Counted from the first letter of the stretch, positions 32,361-42,965 are shown. The stretch: DNA of 64,000 bases from PALSA-1353 sp050014015 (GCA_050014015.1 JBEKEC010000031.1:1-64000), one strand, 5' to 3'. A program made the numbers and translations. Notes: generated by a model from the sequence alone, not told the origin.

Positions 32361-33347
32361 TCATCGCCCTCCCGAAGACGGTGCCGCTGAGTAATCCCGC
32401 TCCGTCAACTCGTGTTGATGTGATTCAAACCAGGCGATGGTGGTCTTCAGGCCTTCCTCCAGCGATGTCTTTGCCGTAAAGGCGATCGACTGCTTGGCCC
32501 GGCTCACGTCCAGACATCGCCGCGGTTGGCCGTCGGGTTTGCCGGGGTCCCAGACGATCTGACCCTCGAAATGGCTCAGGCGTGCGATCAATTCCGTCAA
32601 ATCCTTGATGGTAATTTCCCGGCCGCTGCCAAGGTTCATGGGTTCGGGAGAATCGTATTTTTCCAGCGAAAGCACGAGTCCTTCGGCGCAATCCTCGACG
32701 TACAAAAATTCCCGGCTGACCGAGCCGGTGCCCCAGGCGGTGATTCGCTTTTCACCGGCGAGGCGGGCCTCGACGCATTTGCGGATCAGCGCGGGGATGA
32801 CATGGCTGGAATGCGGATGAAAATTGTCGCGCGGCCCGTAGAGATTCACCGGCAAGAGGTAAATGGCGTTCAAGCCGTACTGCTGGCGATACGCCTGGCA
32901 CATGACCAGCAGCGATTTCTTGGCGATGCCGTAGGGGGCGTTGGTTTCCTCGGGATATCCGTTCCAGAGTTCGCTCTCACGGAAGGGGACGGGGGTGAAT
33001 TTCGGATAGGCGCAGATCGTGCCGACCTGGACGAATTTTTTGATCTTGTTGATTCTCGCCTGCTCGATGAGATGCAGTCCCATGGCGAGATTGGCGAAGA
33101 AAAATCGGCCGGGGTTGTCGCGGTTGGCGCCGATCCCGCCGACCTCCGCCGCCAAATGAACAACGACGTCCGGGCGTTGCTCGCGGTAAAGGCGTTGCAC
33201 GTCGGCTTCGCCGGTGAGATCGAAATCCTTGATGAGCGGGATGAAGAGGTTGCGGTATCCGCGCGCGCGCAGGATTTCGACGAAAAATCCGCCGAGAAAC
33301 CCGGCCCCGCCGGTGATGACGATCCGATCTGTTGGTGAAACGCTCAT
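32361..33347 (-). CDS. fcl: GDP-L-fucose synthase
   Basis: 328 residues from ATG 33347, an extended SDR enzyme: IVITGGAGFLGGFFVEILRA, VHLAAEVGGIGANRDNP, catalytic Y-x3-K in NAPYGIAKKSLLVM and RELLYVEDCAEG-like EFLYVEDCAEGLVL. It epimerises and reduces GDP-4-keto-6-deoxymannose to GDP-fucose. It lies 10 bp after gmd on the same strand, giving the complete two-step pathway from GDP-mannose. Confidence 0.93.
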   Translation of the reverse strand: MSVSPTDRIVITGGAGFLGGFFVEILRARGYRNLFIPLIKDFDLTGEADVQRLYREQRPDVVVHLAAEVGGIGANRDNPGRFFFANLAMGLHLIEQARINKIKKFVQVGTICAYPKFTPVPFRESELWNGYPEETNAPYGIAKKSLLVMCQAYRQQYGLNAIYLLPVNLYGPRDNFHPHSSHVIPALIRKCVEARLAGEKRITAWGTGSVSREFLYVEDCAEGLVLSLEKYDSPEPMNLGSGREITIKDLTELIARLSHFEGQIVWDPGKPDGQPRRCLDVSRAKQSIAFTAKTSLEEGLKTTIAWFESHQHELTERDYSAAPSSGGR

Positions 33348-33357
33348 AGGGGTTATC

Positions 33358-34386
<1,029 letters not shown>

Positions 34387-34437
34387 GAGTATGCTCCAAA
34401 ACGTCCCGAAAGTTACAGGCATCCGGGCGGGGTTGCA

Positions 34438-34956
34438 ATGAGAAGCGAAACGATCGACGGAAATTCAACCGCCAAGACGCCAAGGGCGCCAAGAAAACGC
34501 AGTGCCAATCTCTTCTTGCATTTCTTGGCGCCCTTGGCGTCTTGGCGGTTATATCTCTTCGTTCTCGGGGGCTTGCTCGCCGCGCCAAGGGTCACGTCGG
34601 CGGATTCGCCGGCTGTGCCGTTTTATTATGCGACCGCGACCCCGATGGAGCGGCAGATCGCGTCGCTCCCGGTTGGGGTGAACGAGGACGTCGGCCAAGC
34701 CGTCGTATCGCAGGACCGCAAATACGTGACCCTGAACGTGGACCCCAGCTTGCTCGGTTCGGCGAGTATTCGCACGTTCAAGTATCAAAAGGGCGGCCTG
34801 GGATTTGTGGGCAGCGGCACGCCGCCCTCGCCGGCTCGGCCGGCGGCGGGAAACGGCCTGACTCCCTCGATCGCCGCCTCGCCGGGCGAAATTGCCCCGC
34901 CGCTGTCGATTCTCGATAAACCGGGCATGATTTTGATTGCGCCTCTGGAAAGGTGA
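34438..34956 (+). CDS. Putative secreted protein whose N-terminus contains a palindromic repeat
   Basis: 172 residues from ATG 34438. After a basic start (TAKTPRAPRKRS) comes a hydrophobic stretch LYLFVLGGLLAAPRVTSA ending in a good signal-peptidase site, then FYYATATPMERQIASLPVGV, then DRKYVTLNVDPSLLGSASIR and a Pro-rich tail. The first 37 codons coincide with the AACCGCCAAGACGCC hairpin at 34467-34550, so the true start may be an in-frame TTG at or after 34524. The body is a small beta-type protein of unknown family. It ends two bases before the AsmA-like gene and is probably co-transcribed. Confidence 0.6.
   Translation: MRSETIDGNSTAKTPRAPRKRSANLFLHFLAPLASWRLYLFVLGGLLAAPRVTSADSPAVPFYYATATPMERQIASLPVGVNEDVGQAVVSQDRKYVTLNVDPSLLGSASIRTFKYQKGGLGFVGSGTPPSPARPAAGNGLTPSIAASPGEIAPPLSILDKPGMILIAPLER
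34467..34550. repeat. AACCGCCAAGACGCC palindromic repeat, copy 1
   Basis: A perfect 30-bp inverted repeat (34467-34496 and 34521-34550) with a 24-nt loop; the arms begin AACCGCCAAGACGCCAAGG. A second member, arms 22 bp and also perfect, is at 58056-58123. This copy lies within the 5' part of the secreted-protein reading frame. Confidence 0.9.
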
Positions 34957-34958
34957 AC

Positions 34959-37900
34959 ATGACACAGAATAATTCCGAGTCCGGGAACCCCGATCCATCG
35001 GGTAAGCCCGGTCAACCGCCGTCCGATCAGCCTACCGCCAAGCCCACAAAAAAAAAGAAACGCCGGCTGCTGCTCAAGACCGCCATCGCCCTGGTTGTCT
35101 TGATCCTCCTGCTTGTCGTCCTGGCCCCGTCGATCGTCAGCACGGGGATGGTGCGCGGCATCGTCGTCGGCCAGATCAACAGCAGCGCGCTCAACGGCAA
35201 GCTCGAAATCAAGGATTGGTCCTTCGGTTGGCTCAGCGGAGTTCACATTGAAGGCGTGAAGCTCGATGACGCGAACAACGAGCACCTGCTTTCGGTCGCC
35301 CAGATCAGCACGCCGATCTCGCTCCTGAAAGCGGCGACGGGGAACATCGACCTGGGGGACGTCACGATTTCGGGCGTTGATTTCAACGCGGTGATCGATT
35401 CCGCGGGGGAACTGAATTTCCTCAAAGCGCTCAAGCCCAGCAACAAGCCGCCGAGCAACCAGCCGTCGAAGCTGCCGAACGTCAAGGGGACAATCCATCT
35501 CCAGAACGTGACGGGAACGTTCCAGGACGACCCGAACAAGGTGACGGTGGGAATCCCGCAGCAGAATCCGCTGAACGTGAGCGTCACCATCAAAGACATC
35601 AACCAGCCCATCGAGGACAGCGTCGATCTGGGACTTCAGCTTGATGAAAAGAATTTCGTGTTGGTGAAGGTCAACGGAACGGTGTCGGCCATTCAGAACA
35701 ACCTGGTGGACGCCGATCATCTGGCGGCCAATCAGACGATCGAGCTTTCGCAAGGCGATCTCGCCGCCGTGTCGCAGTTATTGCACTCGTATCATTTGAA
35801 TCTCGACGTAACCGGCAAGCTGGACGGAAAAATCACCGCGACCGTCAACACGCTGGACAACGTTTCGGCGGACGTGGGGATCGACGTTGCGGACCTGTCG
35901 GCGGGGGGCAAGCAGCTTTCGGGGGATACCGTGGCGCTGCAGAAAGTGCGGATTGGGATCAAAGCGTCGCTTGCCTCGACGGCGGGGAAGAACGCGGCCA
36001 TCAAGCTGGATATGCCGGTGACGCTTCACTCGAAGGGTGCGGCTCAAGCGGACCAGATCGCGGTACACGCGGACGTTCCGCAGGATTCGCTGCAAGGGAT
36101 GGCGGACGTGCTCAAGGCGATCGCCGGGCGCCTGGCCAAATCGCCGGCCTCGGGAACGGCCGAGACGGCGAGCATCCCCGGCGCGGGCGACGTGAAAATC
36201 ACCGCGGATTTGAACGTCGCCGGCCTCGTCAGCCAGGTCCCGCACCTCCTGCATCTGGAACAGGGCACGAGCCTGACCAGCGGGCGGCTATCGCACCAGA
36301 CCACGATCACGTTGGCCAACGGCCAGGCGACCATCGCGACGCAAACCCAGTTGAATGATTTCAGCGGGACCAATGCCGGAACGCCCGTCCATCTGAACGA
36401 TATCGCAACGACGGCCGGTCTGACGGCGGTGGGGGGCGATCATCCGGACGTCCGCGACGTCAAGCTGAGCTTCACCAGCGCATTCGCCAGCATTCAAGGC
36501 GGCGGCCAAACGCTGGGGAAAATCAAATTCCAGGGCAACAGCGATCTGAAGAGCGTTCAACAGCAGATCAGCCAGGTGATCGATCTGGATTCTCTTCTGC
36601 ACGCCCCGGCGGGTTCGCACGTGTCGATGGGCGGCACGGTGGCGTTCAATGCGCATACGGACGGCGATCTGACGGCCGACCAGAGCAACGTCGGCTTCGG
36701 CGCTGATTTTAGCGCGACCGGCGTTCATATCGACATCCCCGGCAAGCGCACGATCGACGATCCCAAGCTGACGGCCGCCATCGGCGGAAATCTCCGTCAC
36801 ACGGCGAGGTTGTTCGTCGAAGGCGTGAACGGCCTGACGGTGGCGATCCAGTCGCCGGCGATCAATTTCGCGGCTGGGGGCGACGTGAATCTCGGGGGAA
36901 GATACGGCGTGTCGATCCCATCGTTTGCAATCTCGCAGGGAAGCGTGGACTTACGTCTGTTGCAGGAGGAATTCGGCGGGGCGATGTCGCTGTTCGTGCC
37001 GAAACCCGCGGATGGCCAGCAGCCGACGCTCGCGCAGAGACTGGCGGACAATTCGGTTCGCGTCGCCGCTGGAAGCCTGACGATTTCTGGCAAGGGCCGG
37101 TTCGGCGACAGCGGCTTTGGCTTCGACGAGCCTCTTCAAATCAAAGTGCAGCCGACCGATTTGACCCTGGTTGACGAGCTTGGGACGGCGCAGACGGCGC
37201 ACGTGCCGGCGGTTTCCCTGGTGGTGGCCGGCAGCGGGGCGGTCAACGACAAGAACGTTGCATCGATCAAGAATCTGACGGTGACGGCGACGGTAGGGAC
37301 CGCGGATGCCCCATTGCTGGCGACCGAGATTTCATCGGATGCGACCGTGGGAGAAACGATTTCGGCGCCGCGAATCGAGCTGACCAAATGCGATGGGGAT
37401 TTGGCGGCCTTGCAGTCGGCGTTTGGGCCGCTGCTGCCGCTGGTGATGCCGCAGTCGCCGGCGATCACCGGGACGGCGACCAAGCCGTCGGTCTTGCAAA
37501 TGGTCGCTCAGAATCTGCTGGTCTGCACGTCCGGCAAACTGACCGGCTCGATGCTGGCATCCTACGACGGGACCACCCTGACGATTCAAAAGCCCTTGGC
37601 GTTCTCGATTGCCAATCTGACGTTGGAGCAGCGGGGCTCGGGAGCGGTTGTCACGCCGATCAGCAATCAGACCGTGGCGCTGGCGATCGGCGGCTCGGTG
37701 TCGGCGGGCAGCGGGCAGATTCACGCGAATTTGCCGCAGCTTTATTTCCAGATGGGTGACGAATTGAAGGTTCAAGGCGACGCGCAGACGCCGCTGGATT
37801 TCGCCCTGGCCACATCGGGCACGATGGCCGCGTCGGGAACGATCCAACTCGCCCAAGCCGATTTGCCCAAACTGCTTGCTCTCGGAGCGATGGTGTTGCC

Positions 37901-40121
37901 GCCGGAGCAGATGGCGTCGCTGCGCCAGCTTAAGACCGGATCGGTCGCCGGAACGATCCGGCTGGAACGCGCATCGGCTGCCAACAAGGCCACGGCCGAT
38001 TTTTCCGTGAATTCGTTGACGGTCGGCAATCTGTTGAACAATGAAAATGCGCATCTGCTGGCGGTCGCGACTCTGGAGGGTGACATGTCGGCGGTTCACG
38101 ACGTAACCGTCGGCGTGGATACGTCCTTTGCCAAGAAGCTCAGCATCACCAACGGCCAGATCGTCCTGGCGACTCGGCAGGGCGACAAGCTCGTTCCGGT
38201 CGGGTTGTTCGACAAGTTGCAATCGGTGAACGTCGAGGCGGATGACGTGGATTTGGCAAAAGTGGATGCGCTGGTGAACCTGCTGTTCAATCAGGCCGCG
38301 GCGCCCGCGCCCGGAGAAAAAGTCATCGTGGCGGCGGCGCCCCCGCAGGTGACCAGCGGCTTGGCGACGCTGAAGGTGAACGTCTCGCGGTCAGGCAATT
38401 CCACAACCGCCAACGTCAGCGAGGCGCTGGTTCATAACCTGGCGATTAAATCGGGCAACAATGCCACGGCGTGGCCGAACGACATCAGCGCCCAATTGTC
38501 GGCCGAGGTGGATACGCGGCAGGATGCCACGGGCCAGATGCCGGTGATGGATCAACTGGTCCAGGCGTCGGTGACGGCGCTGTCGGTAGATACCGGCATC
38601 GGCACGACGGTGGGGCTGACGGATCAAAAACCCATCGTTGCGAACAACCTGAACGATCCGGCCAACATGTCGGTGCAAGGCGCAATTCAAATCAGCGGCG
38701 ATCTTGCGCGGTTGGCCAGGGTTGCCGAAACATTCAGCGGAGCCAAACCGAATTCGTATCCATATCAGGGCCAACTCTGTCTGAATGAAGCGATTGCCAA
38801 GGCGGCGTCCGATCCACGTCTGCACGTGCGCGGCGGTGGGGCGATCACGAAATTCGTCGTGATGGGCCAGCCGGGGCCGAAGGGCGAGCCCGCGCCGGTG
38901 CTGTTTTCCGAGAACAACCTCACCATCCAAAATCCGCTGGATTACGATCTAAAAACGCTTTCGGTCCTCATCGACAAGGCGAATCCGATCGTGTTGGCGC
39001 TGAACTCCACCGGCGCCGCCGGCGTGAGCATTTCCGGGACGATCGACGACATCGTGCTGCGGCGGCAGATCGCCGACGACAATCCCGTCTCCCTGCGGCT
39101 GTCCTACGATCTGGCCAAGTTGTGGCCGATCGTCAAGTCGCTGCTTTCGCCCGAACAGCAAAAGACCTACGCGGACATGGTGATCAGCGGGAAACAGTCG
39201 CGTGATTTCAAGGTGATCGGAAGCCTTCCGGCGGACAAGCCGTTCGGCCAGGCCGTCACGATGCTCAAGGCCGATGGCTATCTGACGATCGACAGCGTCT
39301 CGACTCAGGGAATCACGGTGCAGAATTTCGATTTGCCGATCGATCTGACCGGCGGAATCGTGCGGACGGTTTATGCGGATCAACCGGAAGGCGGCAATGC
39401 GCCGCACCCGGCGACGTGCAATGGCGGGACTCTGGATTTGGGCGTCGTCACCGTGGACCTTCGGTCCGATCCGATGCTTCTGTCCGTCAGCGGAGCCACG
39501 GCCGCCGGTCCGCATTACATTCTGAAGGACGTGTCGATCAACCCGACGATGTCCAAGAGCATCCTGGGCAAGGTGCTGAACAACCCGGCGTTCGTCGACG
39601 CCAAGCAGGCGCGCGGGCTGGTGACCGTGTCGATTTTACAGGTTGACCATCTGCCCTTGAGCGGCCTGATGACGCAGGATTCCCCTCTGAACAAGGGGAC
39701 CGCCGAGGTGCAGTATTCCGTGAAGGAATTGCAGCTTGGCAGCGAATTGCTGGCGGTGTTCGGCAACTCCAGCGTCTCCGCCGAAATCGACGACGCCGAC
39801 GTGAAGTTCGCGCGCGGGAAAGTGACGGAAGATACGACGATGATGATCGACGGCAACAAACCCCTGCGTTTTGCCGGAGTGGTGGTGCTGGCCACCGAGC
39901 AGTTCGCGCCGATGACGGCAACCATTCCAACGGCATTGTTTGCCCATTTAATTCCCGTCAACGATCAGCAATACATCCCCGATACGGTCGTCGTCCCGAT
40001 GAAGGGCGACATGAACCATCCGAAACTGGAACTGGATCAGACGATCGCGCAACTCATCAAGGACGCCGCGAAAAAGGCGATTCTCAATGGTTTGTTCCAG
40101 GGCTTGCCGCACGGACATTGA
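34959..40121 (+). CDS. Giant AsmA/DUF748-like envelope protein
   Basis: 1,720 residues. A Lys-rich cytoplasmic start, one membrane helix at about 32-55 (TAIALVVLILLLVVLAPSIV), then a very long periplasmic part of short beta strands with low complexity: a repeated pattern of 'Lx-I-x-D-V-x-L' strands typical of AsmA, YdbH or TamB groove proteins that bridge inner and outer membrane and carry phospholipids. The AsmA-like start GKLEIKDWSFGWLSGVHIEG is clear. ATG 34959 has GGAAAGG 6 nt upstream; the GTG six bases earlier overlaps the previous stop. By itself this gene occupies 8% of the window. Confidence 0.75.
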   Translation: MTQNNSESGNPDPSGKPGQPPSDQPTAKPTKKKKRRLLLKTAIALVVLILLLVVLAPSIVSTGMVRGIVVGQINSSALNGKLEIKDWSFGWLSGVHIEGVKLDDANNEHLLSVAQISTPISLLKAATGNIDLGDVTISGVDFNAVIDSAGELNFLKALKPSNKPPSNQPSKLPNVKGTIHLQNVTGTFQDDPNKVTVGIPQQNPLNVSVTIKDINQPIEDSVDLGLQLDEKNFVLVKVNGTVSAIQNNLVDADHLAANQTIELSQGDLAAVSQLLHSYHLNLDVTGKLDGKITATVNTLDNVSADVGIDVADLSAGGKQLSGDTVALQKVRIGIKASLASTAGKNAAIKLDMPVTLHSKGAAQADQIAVHADVPQDSLQGMADVLKAIAGRLAKSPASGTAETASIPGAGDVKITADLNVAGLVSQVPHLLHLEQGTSLTSGRLSHQTTITLANGQATIATQTQLNDFSGTNAGTPVHLNDIATTAGLTAVGGDHPDVRDVKLSFTSAFASIQGGGQTLGKIKFQGNSDLKSVQQQISQVIDLDSLLHAPAGSHVSMGGTVAFNAHTDGDLTADQSNVGFGADFSATGVHIDIPGKRTIDDPKLTAAIGGNLRHTARLFVEGVNGLTVAIQSPAINFAAGGDVNLGGRYGVSIPSFAISQGSVDLRLLQEEFGGAMSLFVPKPADGQQPTLAQRLADNSVRVAAGSLTISGKGRFGDSGFGFDEPLQIKVQPTDLTLVDELGTAQTAHVPAVSLVVAGSGAVNDKNVASIKNLTVTATVGTADAPLLATEISSDATVGETISAPRIELTKCDGDLAALQSAFGPLLPLVMPQSPAITGTATKPSVLQMVAQNLLVCTSGKLTGSMLASYDGTTLTIQKPLAFSIANLTLEQRGSGAVVTPISNQTVALAIGGSVSAGSGQIHANLPQLYFQMGDELKVQGDAQTPLDFALATSGTMAASGTIQLAQADLPKLLALGAMVLPPEQMASLRQLKTGSVAGTIRLERASAANKATADFSVNSLTVGNLLNNENAHLLAVATLEGDMSAVHDVTVGVDTSFAKKLSITNGQIVLATRQGDKLVPVGLFDKLQSVNVEADDVDLAKVDALVNLLFNQAAAPAPGEKVIVAAAPPQVTSGLATLKVNVSRSGNSTTANVSEALVHNLAIKSGNNATAWPNDISAQLSAEVDTRQDATGQMPVMDQLVQASVTALSVDTGIGTTVGLTDQKPIVANNLNDPANMSVQGAIQISGDLARLARVAETFSGAKPNSYPYQGQLCLNEAIAKAASDPRLHVRGGGAITKFVVMGQPGPKGEPAPVLFSENNLTIQNPLDYDLKTLSVLIDKANPIVLALNSTGAAGVSISGTIDDIVLRRQIADDNPVSLRLSYDLAKLWPIVKSLLSPEQQKTYADMVISGKQSRDFKVIGSLPADKPFGQAVTMLKADGYLTIDSVSTQGITVQNFDLPIDLTGGIVRTVYADQPEGGNAPHPATCNGGTLDLGVVTVDLRSDPMLLSVSGATAAGPHYILKDVSINPTMSKSILGKVLNNPAFVDAKQARGLVTVSILQVDHLPLSGLMTQDSPLNKGTAEVQYSVKELQLGSELLAVFGNSSVSAEIDDADVKFARGKVTEDTTMMIDGNKPLRFAGVVVLATEQFAPMTATIPTALFAHLIPVNDQQYIPDTVVVPMKGDMNHPKLELDQTIAQLIKDAAKKAILNGLFQGLPHGH

Positions 40122-40232
40122 GCCGGGCCATGGCGGAATTGATTGGTTACGGGCCTTTCGGCTCTCTCAATTCTTTATTCCCGCCCCTCCCCCATTGCAT
40201 TTGTATTCAATTTTGACATTGGGCCGGCCCGC

Positions 40233-41030
40233 TCATCGCTTGCGCGCCACGACGAGATGCCGGTGGTAGTGCGTTCGTAGCCCACCCGTATCCCGCATTT
40301 CCTCGTGAAGATGGCGAAGGCGATCGAGATATCGTTCGACGCCGAAGTCGGCAATTTGCCAGGGAACAGCTTTAAGATAATAGACTATCGCTCCGATGTC
40401 CTTGAAGATTGACTGCGGCTTGGCTTCACGCCGCTCAAGCACGTCGAGTCCAAACTCTTCCAACGTCGGCGGCTCTGGGCTTCCTGGCGGAATCCAAACA
40501 GTGCGCGGTCCAGCAAGTCGGCTGTTCAGATCCGGATAGTTGTCTTCGCCGACGAGTTGCGAGATGAAAGTTCCCCCGGGTCGAAGCAAACGGGCCACTT
40601 CCTCGGAGGAGTATGAACCATGCCGGCAGATAATCAGATCGAAAGACGAATCTGCCAGCGGAAGGCCCCGTCTTGGATGTCGGCCATCCTGAGCGCCCGA
40701 TGGCCCGAAGCAATTTTGGGTTTCCTCGTCGACTTGCACGACAACTGCACCCAGCTTTCGCAGCCGGTGGGACGCGATTGGAGCGTTGGGCGGGTAGGAC
40801 TCCGTGGCGATCGTGCATTGCGGCAATGGGGCAAGGCTGGCCAGGCGCTCGCCTCCGCCAGTGCAGAGATCGAGCATCGTACTGGCTGCGGGAAGCTGCT
40901 GCCGAACGCGACGCACGTAGTCCCAGGGGAGCGGATCTTCGATTAGCCGGTCGCGTAGAAACCCAAAATCCCACCCCGAAAAGTTGGCCCGCTCTGCGTC
41001 GTGGATGAGTCGCTCGAAATCGCCCCGCAT
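40233..41030 (-). CDS. SAM-dependent methyltransferase
   Basis: 265 residues from ATG 41030: motif I TMLDLCTGGGERLASLAPLP near 50, LPLADSSFDLIICRHGSYSS (acidic loop IV) and LLRPGGTFISQLVGEDN (post-IV). A class I methyltransferase of the small-molecule or rRNA type; the closest pattern is the RlmA/UbiE group. The substrate is not predictable. The frame extends to 41306, but that part is a frameshifted relic of the kinase 3' end and a repeat, so it is excluded. Confidence 0.8.
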   Translation of the reverse strand: MRGDFERLIHDAERANFSGWDFGFLRDRLIEDPLPWDYVRRVRQQLPAASTMLDLCTGGGERLASLAPLPQCTIATESYPPNAPIASHRLRKLGAVVVQVDEETQNCFGPSGAQDGRHPRRGLPLADSSFDLIICRHGSYSSEEVARLLRPGGTFISQLVGEDNYPDLNSRLAGPRTVWIPPGSPEPPTLEEFGLDVLERREAKPQSIFKDIGAIVYYLKAVPWQIADFGVERYLDRLRHLHEEMRDTGGLRTHYHRHLVVARKR

Positions 41031-41082
41031 GAAGGGTTCCGTTCCGTTTCGGAAAGCGGGAATTGTCTTCCGGAGCGTTTCC

Positions 41083-41205
41083 TTACGCCAGCTTGCTGGA
41101 CAACGACGACGATGATTCGCCGACCAGCGTATGCTGGATGATCTCCAGCCTTCGGCGAAGTTCCTGCATGTTGGCCCCCGATGCTTGGTGGGGGTGATGC
41201 GGCAG
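41083..41205 (-). pseudogene. 3' remnant of a kinase gene related to 42066-42965
   Basis: The minus strand encodes RITPTKH, then (after a two-base insertion) ANMQELRRRLEIIQHTLVGE ending SSKLA and stop. The intact kinase ends RITPAKRPANMPELCRRLEI, IQHTLTGTPQSSAMLA. The remnant lies 0.9 kb downstream of the kinase, in the same orientation, with a lipoprotein gene in between. Divergence (about 65%) is larger than for the coaC and FN3K tails. Confidence 0.65.
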
Positions 41206-41207
41206 CG

Positions 41208-41279
41208 GGCGTAGGTTGGGCGTACTCGCCCACCGTTTGTTCTGCCATCGTTGATGCGCGAGTACGCCCTCCCTACGCC
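41208..41279. repeat. GGCGTAGGTTGGGCGTACTCGCCC palindrome family (72 bp)
   Basis: The left arm starts GGCGTAGGTTGGGCGTACTC; the right arm is its near-complement ending CCCTACGCC. It abuts the kinase relic, as if the element inserted or formed a break point there. Confidence 0.7.
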
Positions 41280-41302
41280 GGCTGAGTTTTCCGGCGATCC
41301 AA

Positions 41303-41854
41303 TCATTTGGCGGATAGGGCAACCGCGTCCCCAGAGGCTTGAAATCCCACCAGCGGATCGAATTGGTCCGTAACCGGATCAGGTCCCGGCGCCATCACCA
41401 CGTGCTGGCCGGAATCGGGCAATGCCTTGCCGTTTGCGTCGGCCGGAACAATGCGCTTGGCTACCAGCAGCGGCAGATGGCGTTTGCCCCGGGCAATGCT
41501 CTTACCCTTGACGATCACGGCTTCGCCATTGAAATCCCCCGCCGCGCCCGCGCAGGCGCGGACGTCCACCTCCACCGATTGCGCCGCTACCGGCGTGGCC
41601 AGGGCCCATGTGTCGTATGAGCCTTGTTCGCTGGGAACGTTGATCTCCATCAGGCAGCCGAATTGCTCCGTCTCCGTTGCCGTTGCCAGCCATGGCGTCA
41701 GGTCGCGCTCCGTGGCAATACCCGGTCCGGCAGGCAATGGGCCAACCCCTGCCGTCTGGCATCCGCTGGCGGTAAGCAGCAACAGGATGGCCACCGCTAT
41801 TGGCCATCGGAGAAAGTTGGATTGCATTGCTCCACTACCCCGATGCGTGCCCAT
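41303..41854 (-). CDS. Lipoprotein of unknown function
   Basis: 183 residues from ATG 41854, preceded by GGAGG at good spacing. A basic-hydrophobic leader FLRWPIAVAILLLLTASGC ends in a lipobox. The mature part has TWALATPVAAQSVEVDVRAC and a C-terminal VTDQFDPLVGFQASGDAV. No known family. It lies between the Ser/Thr kinase and the truncated copy of its 3' end. Confidence 0.65.
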   Translation of the reverse strand: MGTHRGSGAMQSNFLRWPIAVAILLLLTASGCQTAGVGPLPAGPGIATERDLTPWLATATETEQFGCLMEINVPSEQGSYDTWALATPVAAQSVEVDVRACAGAAGDFNGEAVIVKGKSIARGKRHLPLLVAKRIVPADANGKALPDSGQHVVMAPGPDPVTDQFDPLVGFQASGDAVALSAK

Positions 41855-42009
41855 AGCTTCCCTCCATATCTGGCTGGATATAGTTGATGCGGTATTTGCT
41901 TCGGCACCGAATTGGGGGGTGTTCAATCAGTATTCAAGTTTTTTTTGGCAAACGCGATTCCGCCTCGCATGAGGAACGTCATACTCGTAACAAAGCTAAA
42001 ATTTATCGA

Positions 42010-42033
42010 AGCCCCGGATGTACATCCGGGGCT
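42010..42033. repeat. AGCCCCGGATGTACATCC palindrome
   Basis: A perfect 24-bp palindrome of the same family as 4624-4649 (CCCCGGACGTACGTCCGGGG). It lies 32 bp after the kinase stop on that gene's strand and might serve as its terminator hairpin. Confidence 0.8.
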
Positions 42034-42065
42034 ACAGGAAGTGCAAACGATCTTTGTAATCGCTC

Positions 42066-42965
42066 TTACGCCAGCATCGCCGAAGACTGAGGTGTTCCCG
42101 TCAGGGTATGCTGGATAATCTCCAGCCTTCGGCAAAGCTCCGGCATATTCGCCGGACGTTTGGCGGGCGTAATCCGGCAACATTCCATCACCAGATTGGA
42201 AAGGTTCTCCGGCACCTTGGAATTGTATTCGTGCGGCGCCTTGATGGCGTCGGCGACCAGAAAACTGTTGCGGGACTTCTTCAGCGTGAAAAGCGTCGGC
42301 AGCTTCTGCCCGCTCAGCAGCCAATAGAACGTCGCGCCGAGATTGTAAACGTCCGTCTGCACCGTCACCGGCTCGCATTTCACCTGCTCCGGCGAGATGA
42401 AATCAGGAGTCCCCTGAATCCGCTTTTTCACCGATCCAACCGGACAGGCCTGGCCAAAGTCGATGATCTTCACCTTCTTGTCGGGCTTCAGCAGGATGTT
42501 GTTCGGCTTCAGGTCGCAATGGATGAAATTCTGCTGGTGCAGGGCCGCCAGGGCCGAGGCGGTCTGGTGGAGAACGTCCATCAGCACGCCCATGTCGGTT
42601 GGCGGGCGGGTTTCGCAACTGGTTCCCTCGACCAGCTCCATCACCAGCGCCGCCTCGGTCGCCTTGCGCAGGAGCGGCTTGGTCATTTTCAGGTCGATGC
42701 ACCGGCGAAGCGCCGGGTGGGACACCTTGGAACCGACGTCGAATTCGTTGACGAGTTGTTCGATGAATCGCTGGTCTTTTTCCACCTTCACCACGACGTG
42801 CTTGATCGCGTAAAGCTGGTGGGTAATCGGATCGGAGGCGGCATAGATCACGCTGCCCGCCCCTTCACCCAGGAAGTCGATGACCTCATAGCCGTACAGA
42901 CGGCTGGGAACGGTACTTTCGGGCCGGTCCATGGATTGGCCGTCGATGGCTGACTCGGTGTTCAT
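42066..42965 (-). CDS. Ser/Thr protein kinase, short form
   Basis: 299 residues from ATG 42965 (GGGGGAG 8 nt upstream). The kinase core is nearly the whole protein: LGEGAGSVIYAA (glycine loop), YAIKHVVV (Lys), NFIHCDLKPNNILL (catalytic loop), VKIIDFGQACP (DFG) and GTPDFISPEQ (activation segment). The usual HRD Arg is Cys (HCD), so activation by loop phosphorylation is unlikely. No membrane helix or sensor domain. A partner with a phosphothreonine reader exists in the window (FHA-GspE), but no link is shown. Confidence 0.9.
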   Translation of the reverse strand: MNTESAIDGQSMDRPESTVPSRLYGYEVIDFLGEGAGSVIYAASDPITHQLYAIKHVVVKVEKDQRFIEQLVNEFDVGSKVSHPALRRCIDLKMTKPLLRKATEAALVMELVEGTSCETRPPTDMGVLMDVLHQTASALAALHQQNFIHCDLKPNNILLKPDKKVKIIDFGQACPVGSVKKRIQGTPDFISPEQVKCEPVTVQTDVYNLGATFYWLLSGQKLPTLFTLKKSRNSFLVADAIKAPHEYNSKVPENLSNLVMECCRITPAKRPANMPELCRRLEIIQHTLTGTPQSSAMLA

